64,000 bases of DNA, from assembly GCA_022578605.1 (NCBI GenBank), contig MU394098.1:1-64000 (forward strand), given 5' to 3'. Source of the stretch: Camillea tinctor. Lineage: Eukaryota; Ascomycota; Sordariomycetes; Xylariales; Xylariaceae. The position numbers and the translations under genes were made by a program. Below the pieces are notes generated by a model. That model searched no databases. It had not been told where the DNA came from and worked only from the letters and a program-made list of their open reading frames with translations. This document shows positions 35,186 through 47,723 of the stretch, piece after piece (positions within the stretch are counted from its first letter, which is position 1; every line of letters begins with the position of its first letter).

Positions 35186-37266
35186 AAGACACACCTGGGA
35201 CCAACAAGCTGTGTAGGAACCATGGGTGGAGAACAGCCGGGTCAGTGGAGTAGGTTACCACGTGTAGGTAGGGATTCAGGACCAGGGTCACGATGCAAAA
35301 GCAAAGAAAAGGGAAGGTTAAACCTAAGTGTGCCGTCGGGGGCACCGGGACTAAGACATCTTGCATGTGTATGTGCTGCATATGTTTACGTTGATCCTCA
35401 AGTATGTGTGGGCGTGTGTATAGTTGCAAGAGTGATATTAACGAATGGCATTATGATATCTGTTCTTATTAGGTAGTTGATCTATCAATTTTTCTGCCTA
35501 CCTACTTACTCCGTATCTAGTGATGGTAGGTAATGCGGTTTCTGCCCTGCTATTCCCCCTCCAATTAGGTCTATTCTTAGGTACATATAGCTAGAGAATA
35601 CTCTACGGTATGTGCAAGGTATATGTACACAGACGTAAGTACATAGAGAGAGTTGTATTATTCGGATGCTCAAGACATCTGTGGCTGTTATAATCCCAAC
35701 GTTGCTACATGAACGAGGATGTCAGCTAATTCCGTGTCCGGAATCCGACCTTGACCTACTCAGGCCTACTCTCCGGTAGATGAGCATGCACGTGAAACTC
35801 CATTTCTCTCATACTGCCACACTGTAATACAATGTAAACAATATGGTGCTGCATGAGCTATCTAGTACTGTGTAGGTAAGTATAATGTCCATACTTGAGT
35901 GCGCAGGCCAGACATACAGTGCTACCGGTGAGTAAGTATGCATGCAGCTAGGTTCGAGCATTCAGTCACATTTGTCACATCAGTTCCAGATACACATAGA
36001 CTAAGCATATATAACCACAATACTACCTCTTCGTGCATTCTCATGCCTCGCTATGGCCCTGATTTCATTCTTCTCTTCGGAGCTGATCCGCACGACAGTA
36101 TGTATTAGTTAGATTAGGTGCGTAGGTAATTCACAAACAAGCAAGTTCGCTATACACGCACAGCATAGTACAACATAGCACAGCATTGGTGATTCTTTGG
36201 TGTCTCGGAAAATTCGGCCTTATCACAAATTTCTTCGCAGATCCGAAGTAAATATAATATGTTATATATATCTATATCTATATATATATAGATATCAATT
36301 CTACTGGGGTTTTCAAGGAAAAAAATAAGGACCCCAATAGGAATAAGACTCTCGAGGAGGGAGAGGGGAAAGGAAACGAAAGCCATCTCCTTTCCGCCCC
36401 ACAGGTGTCACGTTTTAATGGGCGGCTAGGCGTGTAACTGGTTGCAAGCAAAGACAAGAATAATAATAAACATAGGTCGATAGCGATAGATTAACCTGTC
36501 CTGTTATCGAAGTTCGAAGGTGGCGGGTGTGCCTTGATGCATAACAAGAGGATGAAGCGGCGGGGCGGGAAGAGTAAAGAGAGAGAAGACGGAACCAATA
36601 GATAGGGGAGAGATCAGATTTTCTCGGCATGGGGTGGAATGAGATCGTTACGTTAGCTAAATATCAAAGGTTGGGTATATAGTATACACACTATATATGT
36701 GAATATAAATATAACCCAGGTATATGTGTATGAGCCCACTGACTAGGTATATGTAACACATACGAGCGTATACATAACTACATACCTAGTTCACCTACTT
36801 AATTCATGCCTACCTACCTAGGTACCTACATAGACTTCCCAGGTCCGGGGCGTTGGTGCGATGCATCTCTGTCAGTCCCCATGTCGAAGGCTGACAGGCT
36901 GGGTTACATCAGATAAGGCGTTCTCCAGGATCAGAATGTCCTCGAACGGGTAGCAAATGCCGTCCATCCATCTACAACCACCTATGTAATGCACCCCCCT
37001 GGCCTCCACGTGCTGCTTCCCCTCCCCTCGCTCCCCATCTATCCTTCTTCTCCCTTAGTCAGGAGGCCCTGTAAATAACAACATATAGCTACACAACAAC
37101 ACGAGTGTGTGACCGCAACCTTTTTGAAACCCGGGCATGAGGATTCTCTCTTTCACGGGCTGCCTATCTTCCAGTCGCCTGCCTAATTAATCAATTACGC
37201 CATCTACCTACCATGACTGAAAAGGGAGAACGACAATCCTTCTACTGATGTCTCACCTATCCGTAT

Positions 37267-37290
37267 GGTGGTGGTGGTGGTGGTGGTGGT
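37267..37290. repeat. (GGT)8 microsatellite
   Basis: Eight perfect GGT copies. On the minus strand they would encode polyhistidine in a short frame that I consider spurious. Confidence 0.9.
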
Positions 37291-40200
37291 GTAGATATCC
37301 CGAATCTGTATGTACCCGAGCGGCGAGGAAAGCCCACGAGGCAGCAGGGTTTGTGAATTGCTTTGATTTCTCGCTCGGGATTTGAAACGCCTTCATCCTT
37401 CCCATTCTCACCCATTCTTCCTGTCCCTTGTCATTCACGGTATGCATGGAACTTTCGGCCTGCGAGGTTGTCTAGGTATCTATCCTACTTCGACGTCAAG
37501 GCGACATGGTGGCAGTGGTGAGGAGGGGTGGGCGAGGTGGACCAGTCCAGGCCAGGATGTGCCTGGGCTTATGGTAGACCTCAAACGTGGCACTTGACCA
37601 ATAAAAAGAAGAGATAGCTCTCGAGGGAAGACGGAGGTACAGCAAGTCTTCTCGGCTGCTGCATCTTCTTCACCGCGGACGTGGATCCGGGAATCTGACA
37701 CGGTGGGCTGGTACGAACAAATGGTCAAGTTCTGTGTACATACATACATACCTACCTAGTGTATACATACGCTTATACAAGATATATTGGGTGGTACCTC
37801 CAGAGATGATGTGATGCGGGTTCACAGCACTGCAATGTCGTAGCACAGAACGCATGCAGCAAAAAAGGGTTAGTTAAAAGAAGGACACTGTTACAAGGAG
37901 GAAACGTAGCTTAAGTAGGTAGGTGTGTATGTACGCGGACAATACTTGCGGAGAGGGGGTCTGCTCTCTTAGAAAGAATAGATAGGTAGCATACATGCAT
38001 ACGACACTCTCTAACCTACTAAAGAGCAAGCTAATAGCACCGTCGTATAGAACTACGTAACGGGCATGTATGCGTATGTGTGAGCATGCGAGAAATATCC
38101 GAGACCTACCTACCTATCATCTAGCATACCTTCGACTAGTATTTCTTAACATATCCATCTACTTACCTAGGCCCTTACCTAGCTGCCCTCACGAGACACA
38201 ACAATGATGAAGAAAGACACGCCTTGGACATTCGCCCCCTACCTAGGTAGTGTAAGGAACCCGATCCTCCCACCAGGCAACTATGCAGGGTAAACTACTC
38301 AGCTGCTAGGTTAGATAACCAAAGCTGTAAAGGTAGCCCAATCGGCAGACGCGAAGGGGAAAAAAAAAATAAGACATGGGGGACCTCCCCCTGTCCTAGA
38401 TATTAAGCAGTATCTTGAAGAGCCGAAGCCAAGCAACCCCTACTTTATCCCTGGACCTATGTATGTATGCATGTATGTTATCTATATCGAAAGTGTAAAA
38501 AGCAGGACCGAGCTCTGAATATCGTTCCTAAATATTAAGGAGGGGAGATGGGGGAGGGAAGTGGGGGGATGAGGAAGGCTTCACGTCGCTAGTAGCCGGT
38601 CTCCGCTTAGACAGGCTTGGCCTCGAGAGAAGGGTCTTGTTCTATGTACAGTTCCGTGACTAGAACTATTCTGTGTATACCTCTATAGCCAACTACAGGA
38701 TGTGTGGATGTGGCCTACATCCAGTTAGTAATCCTTCCTTTTCCTCCGGATGTGTTTCAGTAGCTGGGATAGTGTTGAGAGGGAACGTATACCCACCTGT
38801 CTCCATATACTTACCCGTATAACTAAACCACGACATAACACCATGTCATGACGATGCTTTTGAAACAGAGAAATAGAAGGAAGGAAGCTGAACTTAACAT
38901 TGCCCGTGTCCGGGTTACCCAGCCTGTGCTAGCGGTTAGATAGAACATACCCGCTACCTAGCTAATATGTTGGAGACTCCATCACCATCATCATTACTAG
39001 CATAATCATCATCGGCTCTGCCGAAAAAGCTCCATTATCTTATGTACCTTTACCTATTCGTCAAAAAGAAAAAGTAGTCTAGTTAGAAAATTGACTAGAG
39101 GGTAAAAAGAGTCAAGTTAATTCAGGTTAGTACTAGTCTATGTAGATCAAAAAGAAAAGAAGAAGAAAAAAAAAGGAAAAAAGAGTATGACGCGATGCTT
39201 CTTTTTTCCTTTTTCTTTATTTTTTTCTCCTTTTGCTTTTTCTCCCCTCGCTTCCAAATCCAGTGGAGAAAAAAAATGATAAGAGCGAGAAGTGAAAGTG
39301 GGAAATGAGAAACGAATGTGAATTGGATGTGGATCGAAAAGAGAAAAAAAAGACCCTGGTTCAATCAAAATCGCGTCACGGAGAGATTTCAGGAGATGGG
39401 AGAGATTTCCCTCCCATGTTTCCCGTCGCACGTGGCTTTCAGGGATTGTCCTGTCTTATCCAGACTTAGAAAAGAAGGAGGGGGGGAAGGGTGACAAGGG
39501 ACCAGGGGATAATGACGATGGTGGTGTGGTGGTGGCATAGTTTCTTTTTTCCCTTTTTTTTTCCTTTTCCCTTTTTGCGCCTTCTACCCAGAGCTACGGG
39601 ACTTACAATGAACCTATGTAGTTAGTAAGGTAGAGTAATTTCTCACTTCATGCAGGGGAGGGAGGGAAGAATACCTAAAGCAAAGCAAAGCGGTGTGATG
39701 TGATGGGTGATCTACTTACATACCTTACCAGGTAGTGTAGGTATATTTCCTAGGCGCAGGAGAGAGGCTGTGCGATGTTGCACTTGTAGGGCGAATGAGC
39801 TTGATTCACATGCGTACCTACATATCTACACACACAACTTGCATTGGCTTCAAATGATTGGTTCATCGACTCATTCCTTTAATTATATTGTAAATATCTC
39901 TACTGTGAGAGATATTGGTGTTTTATGTTTTCGTTGCTGGAAACTAGAATAGAGAAAAAAAATAAGACCCTATATCTGTGCCCCTGAAATACACCCCAAT
40001 GAGGGCGTCTGTTATTCCAATCGTGTCGTTATCATAGTATACAATATTGGTTTATCGTACATGTAGACATATTGCAATTGTTTATCGAGAAAAAGAAAAG
40101 CGAGAGCCACCTAATCCTAGGACCTTGTCGAGCCCGAGGCAAAACGATCTCCGTCGATGAGCACGTCTAGTATCGTGATATCGTTGATATTTTTGGTGAA

Positions 40201-40312
40201 TGCACCTTGTTCCGTTTTCTATGATATTTCGAATGGCCTTCTACGTTGTTATCCGGCTGAAGCTATTCATGGTCGTTGTTAAAAATTAAAATATTCCACC
40301 ATCGATGGTGCT

Positions 40313-40646
40313 TCAGTTACCAGTATTTGGCCTGTTGAGACCACCGGCATTAAACTGGGTGGAGAACGTGGCAATTCGTGCTTCCATGTTGGCCTGGTGA
40401 TCGTATGGTCTCCCATCAAGAAGTCGATCGGTAAAGTGCTCATTATTTGGCCTCAATGGGGTCAAACGGTCAGCCTGCATAGAAGCATAGCCTGTTTGTG
40501 GACAGTTTGATCCATGTCTGTATGCCCTCAGTTCAGCTTCATCTTTATACCATATAAAGATAGTATATGAGGATTGTGCGGGTGGCTTACGGATCTGAGG
40601 GGCAACCCCCTACATTCACTCCAACTGACGATGATGGGCTAGCCAT
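40313..40646 (-). CDS. Small hypothetical protein, 89 aa, two exons
   Basis: Not visible as one open frame. Exon 1 is 40646-40591 (ATG GCT AGC..., phase 2), then a 64-bp intron (40590-40527) with donor GTAAGC, a GCTGAAC branch-like site and acceptor GAG, then exon 2 40526-40313 ending in TGA. The product is soluble, with no signal peptide or membrane helix. It starts MASPSSSVG, has two cysteines (CPSDP... and SNCPQTG), then a polar stretch rich in Asn, Arg and Asp (LRPNNEHFTDRLLDGRPYDHQ) and ends GGLNRPNTGN. The natural residue mix and a consistent splice structure support a real gene. I do not recognise the family. It stands alone in gene-poor DNA. Confidence 0.45.
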
Positions 40647-42657
40647 AGTCGTGTTATGACCCCGTAGTCTGACGTGCAGAGTGTTATAAGCTACGCAGTG
40701 CTGTGTCAAGCACAGCTATAGGTGCAAAGGAGCGGCCCGAAATTAACGTGACGGCAAGGGGGTAAAACAAAGAACAAGAAAATGTTGAAAGGTATCTCCT
40801 AGAAATTATGAAGTACTTGATATACAAAATGATTTCTTAAGTTTTAAGAGAGAAGAAGGGTTGAATTGAAACTTGATAATGGGTTGAAGACCTGGGGCAA
40901 AAATGAATCAAGAAGGAGACGAGAGACTGATTTATATGAAGAGAATGGGTTCGACTCTAGAGGCCACCTCATTGTCTGCTGCTTGTCGTCAAATGGGGCC
41001 CGCAACGGTCCAGTCTGGTGTCTCTCTATACGCATAATAGTACACATGACTGTCCTTCGGTATCGTCTATGGCTATGGAAGTTCCTGGTAGGTACCAGTA
41101 ACCATCAAGACCAAGTACATCAAGTCCATGCCGACGGGCAAAATGGGTCGTAGTACTCCTGCGCGGCAAGTATGGTTACGAAAACAGGGGAAGCAGTCCC
41201 AGCTTGTTGGAACAAGGAAAAGCTTGTGCCTGAAAGCCGGCCATTAGGATCAGCCAGTGTGCGTGTTCGGCCCCTGGGTTGATTACTATCTTATTTTTTT
41301 TCTGGGGGAGCAATGCCAATGTGTGGGCAGGTTGATAGCCGTGAGATAATGTAGAAGTGACTCGGACTCAAGTACCTGCAGCTAAGGAGGCACTACTTGC
41401 CAAGGGAATTAATTCAGGATATTATTAAAAACAAACATCACTGTCTAAACCGTTGTGTCGTCTTGCACCAGAGGCCAAGGCTATAGAGTGGCTAGCATTT
41501 CCTATTGTAAACGTTGTCGCTAAAAATAATGTTAGCCGAAATCCAAGGGAGTCATCAACATACTAGCCCATTTGAACAAGGGGGTGAACAAGGTACTGAA
41601 GTAGCAGAGACATAGTAAAGCGGAAAAAGAAGAGAAAAATCAGCAAAGCCAGGTAGCTGGGTAGCCTGAACTAGGCGAACCAGGTAGTCCGCCAAGGTGG
41701 TGAGGTCGCGCTCCGCGCAGCCTTGTATCGTCGGCGAGAGCTTTGAGTAATCCGTGCTGGCCAAGTATTTCCAAAAGCGTCGTGATCAGCCCCCTATCAA
41801 AGCCAACGCTTGCATGATTAACGAACTTAAGGTCTCCTTCTAAATACTCAAAGACGCAGGTTACCACTCCTTGATGGCGTACATGCGTGTGTGTACACTC
41901 GTGTTTAAGTGGATAATAAGCAAGACGAAGAGACGAATTTAGAATCCACGGGAATAAAAAAACAAAATGGCTCGCACTTGGTTTCGTTAACGAGCAAAAA
42001 TAGCTTTGGAGCTGAAACTAAAGCAAGAATCGAGATAGCTTTTGGCCCCCAACTACCTAACACTTATGAGAGCTTGATAACCGGCAGAAGCACGGCAGAT
42101 GATAGACATACTGCGTCTATTAATCGAATCAAATGAAACGTTTTGAAACATACCTAGGTAGGTAGGATAGAAATTCGATAGCACACGATGGCGAATGCCC
42201 ATGGTGGCGCTCTCTTACGTAGCATTGGGGGGACGCAGTTGGTTCGATACCCAGTCCGTGGCGGCCGTCATAGTGATTAGCTTGTGCAGATTGTTTAATG
42301 AACCTGCATACGATCCTTGCATCGATTCACTGGAAAAAGAAAATGTAGCTCAGAAGTCGTCGCAGCTCCTTAAATAGATGCTAGAATAGTATGGAAAGGC
42401 CTCTGTGCATTAGGCATTGTGTATCTGAGGTAAAGGGCACCTCCGAAAGGTATCATGGGTCATGCCTGATAAGTAGAAAAGAGCAATCGGCATTTAAGAT
42501 GGTCTAGCACCCAAGATTTTAAGATGAGTTCCTACAGGAACCAATCCTGTAAACTAAATGGCGGGTTTGAAGAACTGATTTCCCCTCAAAGAGCCTCGTA
42601 GCGTAGGACTGTACTATTCTTTCTCCCCCTGTCTTGATTTGATGACTGGGGGCGGTG
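40647..42657. other. Intergenic with probable coding relics
   Basis: About 2 kb upstream of the small gene and downstream of the glycosidase-like gene. The minus strand at 41640-41867 carries two overlapping frames that both look coding-like (GDLKFVNHASVGFDRG in one, RDLTTLADYLVRLVQ in the other), as if a frameshift split one gene. A plus-strand frame at 42195-42377 ends EKENVAQKSSQLLK. I cannot assign either. Confidence 0.4.
41640..41867 (-). pseudogene. Frameshifted coding relic, family unknown
   Basis: The first frame encodes FEYLEGDLKFVNHASVGFDRGL and continues as a plausible helix (ITTLLEILGQ). From about 41765 an alternative frame (DYSKLSPTIQGCAERDLTTL) reads more naturally than the first. 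This pattern suggests one ancestral exon with a small indel. No start, flanking exons or stop consistent with a working gene were found. Confidence 0.3.
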
Positions 42658-45538
42658 TTAGATAGATTGTTTGTACGCAACATTTCTCTTAACCGATAAG
42701 AAAGCCAAACTCCAAAGTTGTCTAATATCACTTTCTGCAATCTTGTTAGCTTCCTATTCGTAGTGAGAGCTAGGGGTTGGCCTACCAACAGGGCTATGCC
42801 CGTCTAATGGTGGAAGAGCTCCTATAGATATGTACTGAATATCTTTGCCCTTAAGAATCCAGCTCCAGACCTCGCTACTTAGATACTCGCGGTTGGCGTC
42901 TATAAGGTCCCAGAGATGATTGTATGCCTTGACTACACGCCCATGAAGCTCTCCATCAGCACAGAATGCTAGCTGCTCATCGTGACACCTTCCTAACTGT
43001 CGCTCGAGTCCAGCAGCCATCATCGCAAGCTGCCAACTCCAAACTACAGTACCATGATACGAACTGGTAGTGAAATCTTTTATGTCCGCCGAGGCGCCGG
43101 CGTATGCAGGATTTGCCACAAGCAAGCCGACTGGTGTTGAAAGTCCGAGAGGGAAGGGCCGCAAAATATTGGTTGCTGTTTGGGAAAGAAATGATGAATG
43201 CTGAGTCTGGTTGGTGGTATTCAGGAGAAAGTGTCGGAAGCAATCGTCGGTGTTCATCACTTTCACGATAGGCTGGTTATTTCCACCTTCTAGTGCTAGC
43301 CCATAGAACGTGACTGGTGAAGTAATATCTGTCTCTTTAGTTATTTTTGATAAGTTTTTATTATCCGCGTAACTCTTGACCAGATCCCGAGCTTCATCTA
43401 CGGGTAAAATGACCTCAAAGAGCGGAAGTGCGTGCTCTTCCCAAAAAGCTGCTCTCCTGCTCGCAGTTTCGGCCCAGTCCAGGTGAGAAGCGAACAGCCC
43501 GTTATTAGACAACGACGCAATTGCTTCAAGTGCTGCAGGTACCAAGGCTGTGTTCACATCGTACGGAATGCGACCACCACCGAGACCCCTACCACTATCG
43601 CGCCACTGTCCAACCTCTTGGCCATGCTTCAGGGCGATCAAGTTTTGTTCCACGGGGGACCCCTCGAAGGCCGAAGTGATCCGCATGATCTTCTCTGCTG
43701 TAGTCGAAGCTAGGTGGTCGTAAGTAAGGCCCTCATTAGCCTGAAGAACCGATGCATGTTTCGCCAAAAACACATTGCGCCTGCTCCGGCCAGTTGCTGA
43801 TTTAACAAGATACCTATCCAGAGCAATGAGAAGAAAGAAGTCAGTGTCAACCATTTTGTAGTCGCAAAGTGGGTCTGTGCTTTGTTTCCCCTGTTGTTCG
43901 TGCAGATATGTCGCAAAATCCCCAATGACTTCTTCGTGGCAGACGCTCCCGTCGCTGGCGTCGATTCGTTCAATGGCTGCACTGATGATAGCTTCGATGG
44001 CTCCATCCTCACCTTCGCTGAGAATTGGCTCTAGAAGAAGGTATGTGATCAAACTATCACGCCCAAAGTAGGTGAGGAATTTCCATCCTCCTGCTAATAT
44101 TTTTGATGTGTAAGAGAAGAATGAAAGCGACTCTGTTTCATCTTTACTAGTCGTGATCAGACCCTGAGATGAGGGGTTGAGAACTTCCGAGGCGCTTAAC
44201 TGGTTAAGTTGTGGATAATTGTACCAGGCACTAAATATGTAATCCCCCTTTTCGAAAAGAGGACGGCCGTTTTGAAGAGATATTTTCTTCCCGTTAGCAC
44301 TTTGAAAGGTGAGGAACATTTCAGTGGTTTCGTCTAACCATAGACGACTGATTTGTATACCGCCACCATCTATCTTTTGAGTTTTGATGGCGTCCTGAAT
44401 CTTCGGGACAAGCGTACTTGATCCTTCAACATATTGGCGGATAGTTCGAATACTCCCTAGAATTTCTAGTCCAAGTACTGCGGAAGTATTTAGAGATAGA
44501 GTGCCTGTGACACCGCTAATAAGTGTATCCAATGTTCGGTTAGTTTCAGATGAGTTCTTGAGTGATATAGCAAGACTTCCATTGACACCGTTTTTAGGAG
44601 CGAAGTAGGCGACAATACCGCTATTTCCTGATGGCCACGCAATCTAGGACAGTTGTGTGTTAGCTGGAATACTCTAATATAGACGTAGCAAGGCAGGTTG
44701 TCGTGGGATGGTTTTCTCACAAGAAGTCTTGGGCTGATGAGCTTTAGATCACTTTCCGCTGTTGGGCTAGTCACTACAACTTGACTTGAGCCACTGCAGT
44801 CAGAAATGAAGTAGTTTTCATACGGTGGGTCACTAAGATAAAGATAACTTGAAGGGCAGGTTGTGTTGTCGTTGCCTTCCGACGGGAAGCTTATACTAGA
44901 GTCTGGATTGCTGACTTCCTCAAGTGCGCCATCGTTGCAACTGGGATCCGTTAGTAAATACTTAATAGCCAACATTCACCTGGGTAGGTATTTGGCCTTA
45001 CGAGTATTTCTGTGGTAGATAACAGCTGTTGCCACACCTCAGAGTGCGCCGCTTATCAACCACTGGACATAGAAAATTGCCGTTATAGCAGGTGTGCTGT
45101 CAAAATTAGAGGTGAGCCAATTTGACCAGCGACGAAGCCATGTCTTACAGTATTGATTGAATACCTTGAACTACCGCAGGGAAGCAGTCCTTCGTAAACC
45201 AAGGAAAGGTCTGGTCTAGTCCACAGATACACTGCTAGCAATATGGCCGCCACGACCATAGTGATCTGACAGGGAACATTTCGTCGAAAACCAACGAAGA
45301 GCAAACTTTTGATGTGTGCCCAGATCTTCTTTTCGTTCTGGACATGTCTTTGCGCTCCATAACCGCGCCCTGGTTGTCCATGATCCTCTAGTGGGATGCT
45401 TAAAGGGTCATCCTCCAGTAGGCCTTGGCCATCGTCGGCTGTTTGACGGTCTTGGTCGCCCCATCGAAGAAATTGACCAAGAACGGGTATCTTAGTGCGG
45501 GCAGAAGGCTTCCTTATAAAAGAAGGCATGGCGCTCAT
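42658..45538 (-). CDS. Six-hairpin glycosidase-like protein, membrane-anchored (glycogen-debranching-like)
   Basis: Four exons, 45538-45165, 44940-44721, 44643-42786 and 42734-42658, total 842 aa with all phases consistent. Intron 1 (224 bp) ends with a perfect TACTAAC branch site and CCCAG; a shorter alternative would use GTAAGA at 45144 with an acceptor at 44960. The last intron (51 bp) has a CTAAC branch site and restores the tail ESDIRQLWSLAFL; reading through stops at 42754 instead. Residues 1-90 are cytosolic and basic and 91-107 form a single membrane helix, so the rest is probably lumenal or extracellular (type II). The body has (alpha/alpha)6-barrel elements: GGWKFLTYFGRDSLITYLLLEP, DPLCDYKMVDTDFF, GRIPYDVNTALVPAALEAI and SSYHGTVVWSWQ. 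This resembles fungal proteins labelled glycogen debranching or six-hairpin glycosidase-like. The substrate is unknown. Confidence 0.8.
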
Positions 45539-46940
45539 GAATTCAGTGCCGATGAAGTGGTAAGCCTAGTTAATTATATCATTTGCTTGAACATCGGGTT
45601 GGCATCCAGCGCGTAAGTCCGTGGCTTGGCTGAAATGGGTTGTTTTAGGCATAAGTATTTCTAGCAAGACGATAGGTGTTTCTGCTTAACCTAGTACCAT
45701 TCGGCCTATAAAAAAAAAAAAAAAGGAAAAGGAAAAGGAAAAGGAAAATCAGCACACGAGAGGGTTGGTGTCATGTGTTCTATGTGCAGTGGCGGTGGTA
45801 GTTGTAAATTTAGGAAAAAGAGAGTTCCTATGTATAAGTAAGTTAGGAGGTTAATAGAATATAACCTAGTATCAATTCACGGGTAGAGGAAGGAGGTCGA
45901 AGCAAACGGGCGATGTCATCACACACTATGGGTGATAGATAGTGCAAGTATTTGGAGTCGCGCAGCGCATGGTCCCCACTAAAACCAGCCACAGGAACTT
46001 TCAGGGGGGGGATGCTGTCAACTTGCTTTTACCCCTGAAAAGTCCTTGAATTAATAATGTCTGAGAAACACGCGAGAGTCGGTTCGAGCTGAGATCAACA
46101 CATGTGGGAACGCTATAGGGTACATTGACAGGTTGATCTCTTTCATTATAATTTACGGTCGCATTTTATTGCTAGTCATCCGGCAGGCAAGGCGGGGGGC
46201 TACAAGATCGAGACGACTTGCCAGTCTACCGGATGAGGAAATATATGAAATGCCTTTCTCGATTTTATTCTCGAATTCGAGTCGTATACTCTAAAGAGTT
46301 AGCAATATAGAAGGTGTGCGGGATATTATATTCTCCTTTTTTTTTTTTTTTTTGGTTGGACGATCCCACTTCATCAGTGCATTAGTGTTGACTGGATATA
46401 TCCTTGAACTGTAGCCATTAATCGGGCTTTTGCTTTAAACATCTGATGCCAGATATTATTGTGACAATGAGTTTGGTGGGGATATCTGCATTACCATAGG
46501 TTCCTGTTCAGTTCGATCATTGCCCCATACCTAAGTAGCGAGCGATACGCTTGCGTGGCTTACATTATGAGCCGTTGGTAATTTGGTCACCTAAATCTCC
46601 GGCATGATATCGATCACTTTCGCATAGTTTGACCAGAGGGACCGGTAGAAATAAACCCCATAGATATCTGCATCTCTGTCACAGTGATTAGCTAATGCAT
46701 GGGTATGCTTCTGACATTTGAAGTTTGGTGTTTAGAGGATGGACGAGCATTCCCCTTGGACTGGAGATGTGTCATCAAGGAGATAACCCCCCCGGGGAAA
46801 TCGAGAACGTCTCTCTTTTTTTTTCTGTACCTAGGCCGTAATTTGGAGGAGAGACTAGGTAAGCTTGGGACGCGTCAACTTCTGGTTAGAGAACTTGGTG
46901 AAAAGAAAGAAAGAACGAAAGAAAAAAACAGTGCCACGGC
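45539..46940. other. Intergenic, glycosidase-like gene to rmi1
   Basis: 1.4 kb upstream of the glycosidase-like gene and downstream of rmi1. It contains an A-run with GGAAAA hexamers (45713-45748), a T18 run (46338-46355) and no recognisable gene. Confidence 0.5.
45721..45748. repeat. GGAAAA hexamer repeat
   Basis: Four tandem GGAAAA units after a long A run, about 185 bp upstream of the glycosidase-like start. Confidence 0.85.
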
Positions 46941-47723
46941 TCAATTGCGATTGTCCGCACCGACTGCTTCTCGCAACCTTGCCAGACGCCCCTCCATCCA
47001 AGCTTTATTCCATGCCTCGACCTTCCCACCTAGGATGGAGCAGGTCGTAGGCTCGAGCAGGACGGTACCGCGAGCCACCGTAGCGCCTCGTTTGAGTAGC
47101 AGCTTCTCGCCGATGTTGAGGGTACCGACGCCTATTCGCTCGATGCGCTTGAGCTCTAACCCATAGATCTTTTGGCCGGTGCAGTCCTGCAGCACCAAGC
47201 GATGGGTGGAGGACTTGGACGCGCTAGTAGCATGGGCTGCAGCAGCACTGCCTCCTCCTCTGCTAGATGTGGTGGCAGTCGGTCTTTCGCTGGCGGCAAC
47301 CGATTGAGCATCGCCGAACCCCTCGTCTTCCTCATTCCCGGTTGGGAGACGGATAATCTCCCTCCCTCTAGTCTGTTCCCCTCGGGCAATGGCCTCGAGC
47401 TCTTCCACCTGCTCCCATTTGCTCTTAGATAGATTGTCGATATCCAGCACTTGGACTAGGACGTCCTGGGGTAGGTGTATTTCTTTAACCTCGGGGTTGG
47501 CTGGATTAGGTGGAAATGTAGGACCTGGAGCCTCCAAAAGGCCCGGATGTGTCAGATCAGTCGCCAGAAAGCGTGTCTTCACCGTTGCGGTAAGGGCTGG
47601 TAAAGGGGGTAAGGGATTCCGAGTTGGCATAGCACTCTGAATCCACGACAGTGAGGGACTGGGGAGCCCCTGATTCTGAAGGCCAGAGCGAATTTGGGTT
47701 GCCAGATTCATATTCATATTCAT
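46941..47723 (-). CDS. rmi1: RecQ-mediated genome instability protein Rmi1
   Basis: A single-exon 260-aa protein. The N-terminal helical part (ATQIRSGLQNQGLPSPSLSWIQ) and the OB-fold elements (VKTRFLATDLTHPGLL, LPQDVLVQVLDIDNLSKSKWEQVEELE, then HRLVLQDCTGQKIYGLELKRIERI and GEKLLLKRGATVARGTVLLEPTTCSILGGKVEAWNKAWMEGRL) match Rmi1. Rmi1 is the OB-fold partner of topoisomerase III and the RecQ helicase Sgs1/BLM that dissolves double Holliday junctions in the nucleus. A low-complexity Ser/Ala/Glu insert of about 60 residues splits the OB fold. The start lies in a hexamer repeat giving MNMNMN, so Met1, Met3 or Met5 are equally possible. It is divergent from vps51. Confidence 0.92.
   Translation of the reverse strand: MNMNMNLATQIRSGLQNQGLPSPSLSWIQSAMPTRNPLPPLPALTATVKTRFLATDLTHPGLLEAPGPTFPPNPANPEVKEIHLPQDVLVQVLDIDNLSKSKWEQVEELEAIARGEQTRGREIIRLPTGNEEDEGFGDAQSVAASERPTATTSSRGGGSAAAAHATSASKSSTHRLVLQDCTGQKIYGLELKRIERIGVGTLNIGEKLLLKRGATVARGTVLLEPTTCSILGGKVEAWNKAWMEGRLARLREAVGADNRN

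Larger units (their letters stand above)
33099..40312. other. Long gene-poor region
   Basis: About 7.2 kb in which I can build no protein-coding gene on either strand; the longest frames (for example 33890-34333, 35115-35429) have no motifs or splice logic. It contains many copies of a short palindromic motif related to TACCTAGGTA (36815-36825, 38239-38248 and others), GTACATAC-like repeats, a GT repeat (34871-34900), a GGT repeat (37267-37290), a TA/GATA repeat (36256-36293) and T-rich or purine-rich tracts (39130-39250). It could host non-coding RNA or very long regulatory DNA for its neighbours. No evidence decides this. Confidence 0.55.

Noticed and set aside
37253..37447. Histidine-rich small protein
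   Set aside because: The His run is the reverse complement of a GGT microsatellite and the rest of the frame shows no coding features.
40941..40975. GGGTTCGACTC resembling a tRNA T arm
   Set aside because: No acceptor stem, D arm or anticodon arm could be folded around it.
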